Assembly (NCBI GenBank): GCA_039810885.1
Contig: JBDHXV010000042.1
Coordinates: 1 to 22,341 of the forward strand
Length of the DNA: 22,341 bases
Direction: 5' to 3'
Origin: BJGO01 sp039810885
Lineage (GTDB): Bacteria; Bacteroidota; Bacteroidia; Chitinophagales; UBA10324
The notes under the pieces were generated by a model. It saw only the letters and a list, made by a program, of their open reading frames with translations. It ran no database searches and was not told where the DNA came from. Shown one piece after another: positions 1 to 7,043 of this stretch (the stretch's first letter is position 1; every line of letters starts with the position of its first letter). Both the position numbers and the translations under genes were made by a program.

Positions 1-1214
1 TAAACACCTTTTTTCAATTTATCGGCAGCTTCAGTAAAGCAATTCAGGGTGATATTAATATCCTCATCCGTGTGTACTGCGGTCGGGATCAGACGAAGCA
101 TCATCACCCCCTTGGGAACTACGGGATAGACCACGATGCTTAGGAAGATATGATAGTTCTCACGAATATCCATCACTAAGCTTGCAGCTTCATTAGCATT
201 TCCGTTAAGATATACAGGTGTTACACAAGTATTTGTGCGACCTAAATTAAAGCCGCGTTCTTTCAATCCACTTTGAAGTTTGTTCACATTGTACCACAAT
301 TTATCCTTCAGTTCCGTACTGCTGCGAAGCAACTCTAAACGCTTCAGATTACCAATAACGATAGGCATTGGCATTGACTTGGCGAAAATTTGAGAGCGAT
401 TGTTATATCGAAGATAATCCACCACCTGCTCATCTGCGCTTATGAATCCTCCGATACTAGCCATAGATTTTGCAAATGTCGAAAAGTAAATATCAATACC
501 ATCTTGAACACCCTGCTCTTCACCTGCGCCCGCACCACTCTTTCCTAAAGTACCGAATCCATGAGCATCATCTACCATCAAACGAAACTGATATTTCTTT
601 TTAAGTTCAACAATTTCCTTCAATTTGCCCTGATCGCCTGCCATTCCAAATACCCCTTCCGTAATCACCAATATAGCTCCGTTACTTTCCTCAGCTAAAG
701 CTGTTGCCTTTTGCAACATCTTTTCGCAACTCTCCACATCGTTGTGCTGAAACACTAAGCGTTTACCCATATGTAAACGTACACCATCAATAATACATGC
801 ATGTGATTCCGCATCATAAACAATTACATCACGGCGGTCAACCAAAGCATCGATAGAACTCATGATACCTTGATAGCCATAATTAAAAAGTATGGTGTCT
901 TGCTTATTTACAAATTGGCTTAATTCGCGTTCTAAGCGCTCGTGTTCATCCGAGTTACCGCTCATCATACGCGCACCCATTGGCAAAGCAAGGCCGTATT
1001 TAGAGGCAGCTTCGGCATCGGCTTTTCGAACCTCAGGATGATTGGCCAATCCTAAATAATTATTTAAAGACCAAATGATCTTTTCCTTACCACGAAATTT
1101 CATTCGGCTACCGATTTCTCCCTCTAATTTGGGAAAGGTGTAATAACCGTGTGCTTGTGAGGAGTATCTGCCTAAGGGGCCGCGATTTTGTAACAGTTTT
1201 TCAAAAAGATCCAT
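1..1214 (-). CDS. Alpha-oxoamine synthase (serine palmitoyltransferase / 2-amino-3-ketobutyrate CoA ligase-like), 3' end cut by window
   Basis: My own translation gives 404 complete codons from the ATG at 1212-1214 to the window edge; the next codon begins TA, so it is either a stop or a Tyr a few residues before the end. The protein is a PLP-dependent fold-type I enzyme of the alpha-oxoamine synthase family, which condenses an amino acid with an acyl-CoA. Visible signatures are the cofactor-stacking His138 in DAESHACIIDG, Asp215/His218 in MVDDAHGFGTLG, and Lys249 in STFAKSMASIGG, the expected Schiff-base lysine. Bacteroidota use such enzymes for sphingolipid synthesis (serine palmitoyltransferase), but a second paralogue with the same N-terminal style (NRGPLGRYSSQAHGYY) is common and of less certain substrate. 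The family is certain; the acyl donor and product are not. It is transcribed leftward from its own promoter-like box at 1239-1246. Confidence 0.9.
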   Translation of the reverse strand, partial: MDLFEKLLQNRGPLGRYSSQAHGYYTFPKLEGEIGSRMKFRGKEKIIWSLNNYLGLANHPEVRKADAEAASKYGLALPMGARMMSGNSDEHERLERELSQFVNKQDTILFNYGYQGIMSSIDALVDRRDVIVYDAESHACIIDGVRLHMGKRLVFQHNDVESCEKMLQKATALAEESNGAILVITEGVFGMAGDQGKLKEIVELKKKYQFRLMVDDAHGFGTLGKSGAGAGEEQGVQDGIDIYFSTFAKSMASIGGFISADEQVVDYLRYNNRSQIFAKSMPMPIVIGNLKRLELLRSSTELKDKLWYNVNKLQSGLKERGFNLGRTNTCVTPVYLNGNANEAASLVMDIRENYHIFLSIVVYPVVPKGVMMLRLIPTAVHTDEDINITLNCFTEAADKLKKGV

Positions 1215-1525
1215 AATTGTCAATGTTTTGAATGAGCACAAAAGTAGGAGAATTAGAATAATGCCCACCAGAAATCTGATATTATCGTTAATCAGACTAT
1301 TTATTAGGGAATAGAAATCGAATTTAGTTCAAGCACCTATAATTAACACATCTTCAATAGCAAGTGGCCTGTACGCCATCCGTATCTCAACTGCTGCTGG
1401 AATAATTAATCGTCAAATCGTTATCCAACGATAAAAAATTTCCAGGATGAAATGCCCCAATAATTTATTCGAGCTTTTTTATTTAACGCACAGAGGAATT
1501 ACTTGATAATCTATTTACCTTTACT
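1215..1525. other. Divergent intergenic region, 311 bp, no gene seen
   Basis: The stretch lies between two divergent genes. Beyond the -7 box at 1239-1246 it holds two short dyads: TCTGAT/ATCAGA (1275-1280 and 1291-1296) and ATCGTT/AACGAT with a 4-base loop (1417-1432). Both are short enough to be chance in AT-rich DNA. The only open frames are about 20 codons and show no coding character. Sites for the rightward gene must lie in its right half, but I could not pick a convincing TAnnTTTG there; TACCTTTA at about 1516-1523 differs by one base and sits very close to the start. Confidence 0.5.
1239..1246 (-). promoter_or_regulatory. Bacteroidota -7 box (TACTTTTG) for the alpha-oxoamine synthase gene
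   Basis: On the minus strand the octamer TACTTTTG matches the Bacteroidota sigma-ABfr -7 consensus TAnnTTTG exactly and ends 24 bases upstream of the ATG at 1214. No clear TTTG -33 element is seen at the expected distance, so the call rests on one box and its position. Confidence 0.5.
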
Positions 1526-1543
1526 ATGGTCAATTCAAATAAT

Positions 1544-3001
1544 ATGAAACGTTTTGTTTTTTCTCTGTTGTTTTTAGTTTATACAACTCTAGTACTGGCA
1601 CAAAACATAACTTCTACAGCGATACAGCCGCCTCGTCTTCCATTTAACACGATTAAATTAAAAGCAGGCGAATTTATGCAAAGTGCGATACCAACCGACA
1701 ACCACGAACCAAGAGGCTTATCTTGTATTGATTCCTCATTGATTGATCTTACTGCAATTTGCCCAATGATATATATGCCTGTTTGCGGCTGCAATGGTGT
1801 AACCTATAATAATCAATGTGAAGCAGTAAATTACGGCGGGGTTACCAGTTGGACTGAAGGGGAGTGTGTATCTACAGGATGCATCAATCCACTACAAATT
1901 GACTCATCTATGGCGTGTATATTAATATATGATCCGGTGTGCGGCTGCAATGGTGTGACTTATGGAAATCAATGTGAAGCATATTATTACGGTGGAGTTA
2001 CCAGTTGGGTGCCGGGCGAATGTGGCGCAACGGCATGTCAGGCGGATTTCATATTTGAACAAAACGGATTGACCATTGATTTTACGAATATCAGTATCGG
2101 AGTATATGATTCTGTTCTGTATGATTTCGCCGATGGCACTACCTCATCCGAAAATAATCCTCAACACACTTTTTCGAACTGGGGAACTTACAATGTATGC
2201 CTGACCATTATGGGTGCTAATTGCTTGGACACATATTGTTACTCTATAATTCTCGAGCCTTTATGCGATGCCTACTTTACTTTCACGAATACCTGCGATA
2301 ATGCGGTAACGTTTACTAATTATTCTGAAGGCGATACAATTAATTCTTGGAATTTTGCTGATGGAGGGGTTGGTGTAATTAATGATACATCATTCATACA
2401 TACTTTCCCTGCAAGTGGAATGTACGTGGTTTGCCTGAACATTAGCGGCTTGCTGTGCTCCAAAACTTATTGTGATACCGTTTACGCTTTTAACGATTTA
2501 ACCTTACCCGGATTTACAGAAACTTACATTGGATCGCCAACGCTGCCAGTAACTGTTCTTTTTAATGCTGAAACCCTTATAGATTATCCATTTACTTATT
2601 TATGGGATTTCGGTGACGGAGAGTCAGGCACAGAACAATTCATGTCACATACCTACACAAACAATTGCAACCCGACAGTGTGCTTGTATGTAGATGCTTT
2701 AGCTTGCAACAGAACAACATGTAAAACGCTCGATCTTTGCACAACGGGAATTCAAAATATACTAGATAGTAATTTCTATATCTCTCCTAACCCGTTTAAT
2801 GATTATGTTACATTTAATTGGAAAGACGCAACTAAGCCTGTTGAAATAGAACTTCTTGACGTAGCCGGCAAGTTAATTTTTACAGAATCTATTTCAGAAA
2901 AAAACACGTTTACGATGAATACAAGTAGTTTACCTAAGGGCCTGTACATCTTAAAAGTGCAACAGAGAGGCTCAATAATACATAAAAAGTTGGTGAAGTA
3001 G
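1544..3001 (+). CDS. Secreted protein with two Kazal-type inhibitor domains, three PKD-like domains and a type A T9SS sorting domain
   Basis: An ATG at 1526 is in frame, but the ATG at 1544 is preferred because it opens directly with a classic signal peptide (MKRFVFSLLFLVYTTLVLA, cut before Gln20). Numbered from there, the 485-residue protein has two Kazal domains (about 61-108 and 113-160), each with the PVCGCNGVTY core. Three PKD/Ig-like modules follow (about 167-239, 241-316 and 321-399), with YDFADGTT, WNFADGG and WDFGDGES cores. The end (about 409-485) is a type A Por secretion tail: NFYISPNPFNDYVTF, then SLPKGLYILKVQQRG and a basic KKLVK terminus. Such tails direct proteins through the outer membrane by T9SS, after which they are released or attached to the surface. 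The Kazal domains suggest inhibition of serine proteases outside the cell; the target is unknown. It stands alone between a divergent and a convergent neighbour. Confidence 0.88.
   Translation: MKRFVFSLLFLVYTTLVLAQNITSTAIQPPRLPFNTIKLKAGEFMQSAIPTDNHEPRGLSCIDSSLIDLTAICPMIYMPVCGCNGVTYNNQCEAVNYGGVTSWTEGECVSTGCINPLQIDSSMACILIYDPVCGCNGVTYGNQCEAYYYGGVTSWVPGECGATACQADFIFEQNGLTIDFTNISIGVYDSVLYDFADGTTSSENNPQHTFSNWGTYNVCLTIMGANCLDTYCYSIILEPLCDAYFTFTNTCDNAVTFTNYSEGDTINSWNFADGGVGVINDTSFIHTFPASGMYVVCLNISGLLCSKTYCDTVYAFNDLTLPGFTETYIGSPTLPVTVLFNAETLIDYPFTYLWDFGDGESGTEQFMSHTYTNNCNPTVCLYVDALACNRTTCKTLDLCTTGIQNILDSNFYISPNPFNDYVTFNWKDATKPVEIELLDVAGKLIFTESISEKNTFTMNTSSLPKGLYILKVQQRGSIIHKKLVK
1724..2023 (+). repeat. 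Tandem duplication of the Kazal-domain coding unit
   Basis: The two Kazal units (1724-1867 and 1880-2023) are exactly the same length, 144 bases each, with 12 bases between them. They share long identical runs in DNA, such as TGCGGCTGCAATGGTGT, AATCAATGTGAAGCA and GTTACCAGTTGG. Identity is highest in the core and lower at the 5' ends of the units, as expected from an old in-frame duplication under selection. Confidence 0.75.
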
Positions 3002-3015
3002 TTTTGTTTACTTCA
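2994..3015. terminator. Weak hairpin between convergent genes
   Basis: A perfect 7-bp stem TGAAGTA/TACTTCA (2994-3000 and 3009-3015) with an 8-base loop overlaps the stop codon of the rightward gene and lies just past the end of the leftward one at 3031. It has no good T-run on either strand, so it may be a weak bidirectional terminator or chance. Confidence 0.3.
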
Positions 3016-3030
3016 TGCAAACTATACAAC

Positions 3031-3765
3031 CTACCAAGTCTTTCCGAAAACCTTCTTTAGAATATCTGTAGTGCGTGCGATAGGGTCTTTGCGTATTGCA
3101 AATTCTTCTTCGGCAATCATTTTAAACAAACCCTCCAAAGCTTTCTGAGTAACATATTTGCTCAAGTCCGGATTAATTTTTTGTACGCCGGGTATCTTAT
3201 TATAGTTCGTAAAAATATCGCTCCAGTATTTTGTTGCTTGAGTGTTATCTAAAGCCTTCTTGATTATAGGAGAAAACTTTTCTGTCAGTTGTGTTGAGGT
3301 ATTTAACTTTAAATAATTCGTAGCAGCATCATCGCTCCCCTTTAAAATGCTGACTGCATCCGTAATGGTCATATTCTTAATTGCATTTATGAATATTGGC
3401 TTTGATTCCTTGGCCGCTTGTTCAGCAGCACGATTCATGCTCAAGATGGCATTATCCACCAAAGAGCCCATTCCCAACTGACGCAATTTAGATTCTACCG
3501 TCTTTGCCTCCTCCGGCATCAGAATTTTGATTGCCATATTTTTAAAATACCCGTCGGTTACGGAAACTTTATCTGCGCCTTTATTAATACCTTGTGTGAG
3601 GGCATCTTTTAGTGCGGTGATCATCTCGCCATTACTAATAATAGCATTATTGCTGCTGTTGTTATTGCTGTTACTTCCGTTCAATCCTTTAATTTTAATG
3701 ATTTGACAACTGCCAATTGATTGCATGCCAACTATCATTATAGCGAATAAGAAGACTTTTTTCAT
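3031..3765 (-). CDS. DUF4197 family protein, probable lipoprotein
   Basis: A longer frame starts at 3789, but the ATG at 3763-3765 opens directly with a signal sequence (MKKVFLFAIMIVGMQSIGSC), so it is the preferred start and gives 244 residues. Cys20 follows Ile-Gly-Ser, an acceptable lipobox. The mature protein would therefore be anchored in the periplasm or outer membrane by a lipid. An Asn/Ser-rich linker (29-40) leads into a helical domain of about 200 residues that matches the DUF4197 family in its elements: LTQGINKGADKVS, a central MTITDAVSILKGSDDAATNYLK, and a C-terminal VTQKALEGLFKMIAEEE. The family has no established function. The gene is divergent from cinA with 63 bases between starts and convergent with the Kazal gene. 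Confidence 0.82.
   Translation of the reverse strand: MKKVFLFAIMIVGMQSIGSCQIIKIKGLNGSNSNNNSSNNAIISNGEMITALKDALTQGINKGADKVSVTDGYFKNMAIKILMPEEAKTVESKLRQLGMGSLVDNAILSMNRAAEQAAKESKPIFINAIKNMTITDAVSILKGSDDAATNYLKLNTSTQLTEKFSPIIKKALDNTQATKYWSDIFTNYNKIPGVQKINPDLSKYVTQKALEGLFKMIAEEEFAIRKDPIARTTDILKKVFGKTW
3646..3681 (-). repeat. Asn/Ser codon tract in the DUF4197 gene
   Basis: Residues 29-40 of the DUF4197 protein are almost only Asn and Ser, encoded by AAC, AAT and AGC codons. This makes a near-trinucleotide low-complexity run, reading attattgctgctgttgttat on the plus strand. It behaves as a flexible linker between the lipid anchor and the helical domain and could vary in length by slippage. Confidence 0.6.
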
Positions 3766-3800
3766 GTTATCTTGGAATTTGAAAGGCAAGTTAAATCAAA

Positions 3801-3815
3801 AAAGTTGCCAACTTT
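3801..3815. promoter_or_regulatory. 15-bp palindrome in the DUF4197/cinA divergent spacer
   Basis: AAAGTTGCCAACTTT is a perfect inverted repeat with 7-base arms around one central C. It sits 13 bases before the cinA ATG and 35 bases before the preferred start of the divergent gene. The position suits an operator, or overlap with the cinA promoter. No regulator is encoded nearby, and one palindrome of this size can arise by chance. Confidence 0.3.
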
Positions 3816-3828
3816 AAAAATGTAATAT

Positions 3829-5082
3829 ATGACCAATTGTATAATAATCACCATTGGAGATGAGTTGTTAATCGGGCAGGTGGTGGATACCAACTCTTCC
3901 TGGATAGGAACAGAATTGAATAAAATCGGAATAGATGTATTGCGACGTATCGCCGTCGGAGACAATAAAGAAGAAATTATTTATGCTCTGAATGAGGCTT
4001 TAAAAGCTGCAAGCATTGTGTTGATTACCGGCGGATTGGGGCCTACAAAAGATGACATTACTAAAAGCACCCTGGCGGAATATTTTCATTGCGGTTTAGT
4101 TACAAATCATGACGTATTGTTAGATATTCAAGAACTCTTTAAAGGCGTTAATCGCCCTATTGTGGATTCTAATTTTAGGCAAGCAGATATCCCTGAAGCT
4201 TGTATTGCCATACGAAATGCTGTGGGCACAGCACCGGGTATGTGGTTCAATAAAGACGAAAAAGTTATTGTTAGTATGCCGGGAGTACCGTTCGAAATGA
4301 AAGAGATGATGAACAAGTACGTATTGCCTAAACTTAAAGAGAGGTTTACACATGAAAACATTGAGCACTTCACTGTTATGACTTTTGGCGTAGGAGAATC
4401 TTTTTTGGCAGATAAAATAAAAGTGTGGGAAAACGCCTTACCACAAAACATCAAGTTGGCCTACCTGCCCAACCTGAGCCAAGTGCGATTGCGACTTACC
4501 GGACACGGTGTGGATTCAATAATTCTGAAACAGCAAATTCAAGAACAGGTAAATCAACTCCTCCGCTTAATTAATACAAGCGTATTTGCTCAAACAGATA
4601 TTTCAATGGAAGAAGCAATCGGAATTTTACTGAAAAGTAAAAACAAAACGATTGCAACGGCCGAAAGTTGTACAGGAGGCTACATTGCGCACAAGCTTAC
4701 TTCCTTGGCAGGTTCTTCCAGATGGTACAGAGGAAGTGTTGTGGCTTATCATAATGATGTAAAAAGTGAAATTTTAAATGTAGAAGAAGCCACATTAAAA
4801 GAGTTTGGAGCAGTTAGTGAACAAACTGTACAACAAATGGCGAAAACAGCCCGAAGACTTTTAAAATCTGATTATGCCATTGCCGTTTCAGGCATTGCCG
4901 GCCCCGATGGGGGCACTTCCGAAAAACCCGTTGGGATGGTATGGATTGCTGTTGCGGATGATAGGCGTATCTATACACGTCAATTTCATTTCAGACGCAC
5001 ACGCTTACAAAATATTGAGTTAGCTACACTCAATGCCTTATTTATGTTATACAAAGTACTTCAAGGTACTTATGACGAATAA
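3829..5082 (+). CDS. cinA: CinA: nicotinamide-nucleotide amidase / competence-damage inducible protein
   Basis: This is a full two-domain CinA of 417 residues. The N-terminal MoaB/MogA-like (COG1058) domain covers about 4-170 and shows TIGDELLIGQVVDTNS, ITGGLGPTKDD (66-76) and VSMPGVPFEM. The C-terminal PncC amidase domain (about 258-412) shows TAESCTGG (277-284, candidate nucleophile Ser280), RGSVVAYHNDVK and SGIAGPDGGTSEKPVG. Enzymes of this family deamidate nicotinamide mononucleotide to nicotinate mononucleotide, recycling pyridine nucleotides from NAD consumption in the cytosol; the N-terminal domain is an ADP-ribose pyrophosphatase in some members. The name reflects co-induction with competence genes in other bacteria, and nothing here ties it to DNA uptake. 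It appears monocistronic: a 9-bp hairpin follows it, and the next gene has its own promoter-like box. Confidence 0.96.
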   Translation: MTNCIIITIGDELLIGQVVDTNSSWIGTELNKIGIDVLRRIAVGDNKEEIIYALNEALKAASIVLITGGLGPTKDDITKSTLAEYFHCGLVTNHDVLLDIQELFKGVNRPIVDSNFRQADIPEACIAIRNAVGTAPGMWFNKDEKVIVSMPGVPFEMKEMMNKYVLPKLKERFTHENIEHFTVMTFGVGESFLADKIKVWENALPQNIKLAYLPNLSQVRLRLTGHGVDSIILKQQIQEQVNQLLRLINTSVFAQTDISMEEAIGILLKSKNKTIATAESCTGGYIAHKLTSLAGSSRWYRGSVVAYHNDVKSEILNVEEATLKEFGAVSEQTVQQMAKTARRLLKSDYAIAVSGIAGPDGGTSEKPVGMVWIAVADDRRIYTRQFHFRRTRLQNIELATLNALFMLYKVLQGTYDE

Positions 5083-5106
5083 GCATCTTGTAAAGCAAAG
5101 ATGCTT
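5081..5106 (+). terminator. Hairpin terminator after cinA
   Basis: A perfect 9-bp stem AAGCATCTT/AAGATGCTT (5081-5089 and 5098-5106) with an 8-base loop starts inside the cinA stop codon. The following TCATT is a poor T-run, so termination may be partial. It separates cinA from the promoter-like box at 5120. Confidence 0.5.
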
Positions 5107-5119
5107 TCATTAAAAATCC

Positions 5120-5127
5120 TATTTTTG
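5120..5127 (+). promoter_or_regulatory. Bacteroidota -7 box (TATTTTTG) for the E2 gene
   Basis: TATTTTTG fits TAnnTTTG exactly. It lies after the cinA hairpin and 31 bases before the E2 ATG, where a short 5' leader would begin. No clear -33 TTG is seen at 19-21 bases upstream. Confidence 0.5.
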
Positions 5128-5158
5128 AACCCCACCAAAAAGAATAGCAAAATACTCT

Positions 5159-6487
5159 ATGGCTGTAGTCGAATTAATTATGCCCAAGATGGGCGAAAGC
5201 ATTACCGAAGCAACTATTTTAAAATGGAATAAGAAAGAAGGCGATCAAGTAATGCTTGACGAAGCTGTACTTGAAATCGCTACAGATAAGGTTGACTCCG
5301 AAGTACCTTCGCCTTATGCCGGAGTTATCAAAAAACTTATTTTTAATGTTAATGATGTAGTTCAAGTTGGCAGTGCCATTGCCCTCATTGAAACGGAAGC
5401 AAATGTTACTGCAAAACCTAACCCGATCGCCTCAGCTCCGGATTCAAATCCTCCGAAACCCTCCTCATCTGCGCATCTAACAGCACAGGAGGTACACAAC
5501 GCTCAGGTTAGCACCTCAACATCGAGCGGAGCGCGCTTTTATTCTCCATTAGTTCTCAATATTGCTCGTGAAGAGGGCATCAGTATGGCCGAATTAGAAA
5601 ATATTCCCGGAACAGGAGCCGAGAATAGAGTTACTAAAAAGGATATTTTAAATTATGTAAAGAATCGAGACCAAGCAGTACCGATTACCACCACGCCTAC
5701 ACCTCAGGTATCTGTATCGAATCAAGTACAGTCCTTTCAACCACAAGCACCCACTGCGCCATCAATCACTAATAGTGGCAATGTAGAAATAATTGAAATG
5801 GATAGAATGCGTCGTTTAATTGCCGAGCACATGGTGCGTAGTAAACATACCTCGCCGCACGTAACCTCGTTCGTGGAGGCCGATGTCACTAATCTCGTAT
5901 TGTGGCGAGAAAAAGTAAAAAAACAATTTGAAAAGCGTGAAGGAGAAAAAATTACATTTACCCCATTGTTTATTGAAGCTGTGGTTAAAGCCATCAAAGA
6001 TTTTCCGATGATAAATTGCTCGGTTGATGGTACGAACATTATTCGTAAGAAAGACATCAACATCGGCATGGCAGCAGCCATGCCTAATGGCAATTTGATT
6101 GTGCCGGTGATAAAAAATGCAGATACTAAAAACATGTTGGGTTTGACGAAAGAAGTGAACGACCTCGCTACACGTGCACGTAACAATCAATTGAAACCTA
6201 ACGAAATCGAAGGAGGCACGTTTACACTAACCAATGTAGGTACTTTTGGGAACGTGATGGGGACACCCATTATTAACCAACCACAGGTGGCAGTAATGGC
6301 AACCGGTGCTATTAAAAAGAAACCCGCTGTGCTTGAGACAGATCAGGGTGATGTAATTGCAATACGGCACATGATGTTCCTCTCCTTAAGTTATGATCAT
6401 CGGGTAGTAGATGGCTCGTTGGGCGGCTCATTCGTTCGCAGAGTTGCTGATTACCTAGAACAATTTGATGTTAACCGCGAGATTTAA
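5159..6487 (+). CDS. 2-oxo acid dehydrogenase E2 component (dihydrolipoamide acyltransferase)
   Basis: This is a 442-residue E2 with the standard domain order. An N-terminal lipoyl domain (about 2-78) carries the lipoylated Lys44 in EIATDKVDSE. A Pro/Ser/Thr-rich linker leads to a peripheral-subunit-binding domain (about 127-167, YSPLVLNIAREEGIS...GAENRVTKKDIL). A second linker leads to the catalytic acyltransferase core (about 208-440), which ends with the active-site YDHRVVDGSLGG (His414, Asp418). It transfers the acyl group from the E1-bound intermediate to CoA in the cytosol. The single lipoyl domain and overall look are closer to branched-chain or 2-oxoglutarate E2s than to a multi-lipoyl pyruvate E2, but the substrate cannot be fixed from sequence alone. 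No E1 or E3 gene is in the window. A 4-TM membrane protein follows 29 bases downstream on the same strand. Confidence 0.94.
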   Translation: MAVVELIMPKMGESITEATILKWNKKEGDQVMLDEAVLEIATDKVDSEVPSPYAGVIKKLIFNVNDVVQVGSAIALIETEANVTAKPNPIASAPDSNPPKPSSSAHLTAQEVHNAQVSTSTSSGARFYSPLVLNIAREEGISMAELENIPGTGAENRVTKKDILNYVKNRDQAVPITTTPTPQVSVSNQVQSFQPQAPTAPSITNSGNVEIIEMDRMRRLIAEHMVRSKHTSPHVTSFVEADVTNLVLWREKVKKQFEKREGEKITFTPLFIEAVVKAIKDFPMINCSVDGTNIIRKKDINIGMAAAMPNGNLIVPVIKNADTKNMLGLTKEVNDLATRARNNQLKPNEIEGGTFTLTNVGTFGNVMGTPIINQPQVAVMATGAIKKKPAVLETDQGDVIAIRHMMFLSLSYDHRVVDGSLGGSFVRRVADYLEQFDVNREI

Positions 6488-6516
6488 TACTCACTTAAAC
6501 TTTAATTTTTACACTT

Positions 6517-6984
6517 ATGTATCAAGGACTACTTCACACACATAACTTTCTACGCTGGGTTGTATTAATTTTAGCCGTATTGGCAATATATAGATATCTC
6601 TCCGGTTGGCTTAGTAAAAAGACCTATACAAGCTCAGATAATCGCATCGGAGCATTTTATGTAGGCTCTTTACACTTACAATTATTGATCGGTATCATTT
6701 TGTATTTCTTTTTAAGCCCGATTACCAAAAATGCCATGAGTGACACAAGTTTAATGATGAAAGATGCGGTACTCCGATTTTGGGGGATGGAACACCTCAT
6801 CATGATGGTATTTGCGATTGCCATTGCTCAGGTGGGGCGTATTGTCAGTAAACGAAAAAATACGGATGAAGAAAAATTCAAATTCGGTGCGATCTATTTC
6901 ATCATTTCATTGCTGCTCATTTTAATGTCAATACCGTGGCCTTTTCGTGAAAGCATTGGACGGAGTTTATTCCCCGGAATGTAA
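6517..6984 (+). CDS. Four-helix membrane protein (often annotated cytochrome b-like in Bacteroidota)
   Basis: The 155-residue protein has four hydrophobic segments (about 12-29, 48-66, 91-109 and 123-140) and no signal peptide. His7 and His9 (LLHTHNFLRW) lie before helix 1, His53 (GSLHLQLLIG) in helix 2 and His93 (GMEHLIMM) at the start of helix 3. Such helix-linked histidines are why relatives are sometimes called cytochrome b, but heme binding is not shown here. A conserved-looking PWPFRESIGRSLFPGM ends the protein. It probably shares a transcript with the E2 gene 29 bases upstream. Function is unknown; an inner-membrane redox or small-molecule role is inference only. Confidence 0.7.
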   Translation: MYQGLLHTHNFLRWVVLILAVLAIYRYLSGWLSKKTYTSSDNRIGAFYVGSLHLQLLIGIILYFFLSPITKNAMSDTSLMMKDAVLRFWGMEHLIMMVFAIAIAQVGRIVSKRKNTDEEKFKFGAIYFIISLLLILMSIPWPFRESIGRSLFPGM

Positions 6985-7023
6985 CTCTAGATTACAAGAT
7001 AGAAATGTGCTAATTATTTGATG

Positions 7024-7043
7024 GAAGCGAATTACTTCGTTTC
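7024..7043. terminator. Weak hairpin at the convergent end of the 4-TM and acyltransferase genes
   Basis: An 8-bp stem with one G-T pair (GAAGCGAA/TTCGTTTC) and a TTAC loop sits over the stop codon of the leftward acyltransferase gene, in the 47-bp convergent gap. No T-run follows on either strand, so this is a low-confidence terminator. Confidence 0.25.

Noticed and set aside
1417..1432. ATCGTT/AACGAT hairpin with 4-base loop, considered as a terminator
   Set aside because: Neither adjacent gene ends here (both start from this spacer), and a 6-bp stem is expected by chance in AT-rich DNA.
1447..1506. A 19-codon frame with an AGG just before its ATG in the 1215-1525 spacer
   Set aside because: It is too short, has no signal or motif, and Bacteroidota make little use of Shine-Dalgarno sites, so the AGG adds no support.
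4120..4454. Two minus-strand frames inside cinA
   Set aside because: They lie fully within the conserved CinA coding region on the other strand and show no domain or signal sequence.
3829..5082. CinA as a sign of a natural-competence cluster
   Set aside because: No com, dprA or recA gene is near, and CinA is widespread as an NAD-recycling enzyme without competence.
5737..6186. A 149-codon minus-strand frame inside the E2 gene, and a second at 5816-6190
   Set aside because: Both are antisense to a well-conserved E2 catalytic domain, have low-complexity shadow translations and match no family; the plus-strand gene explains the openness.
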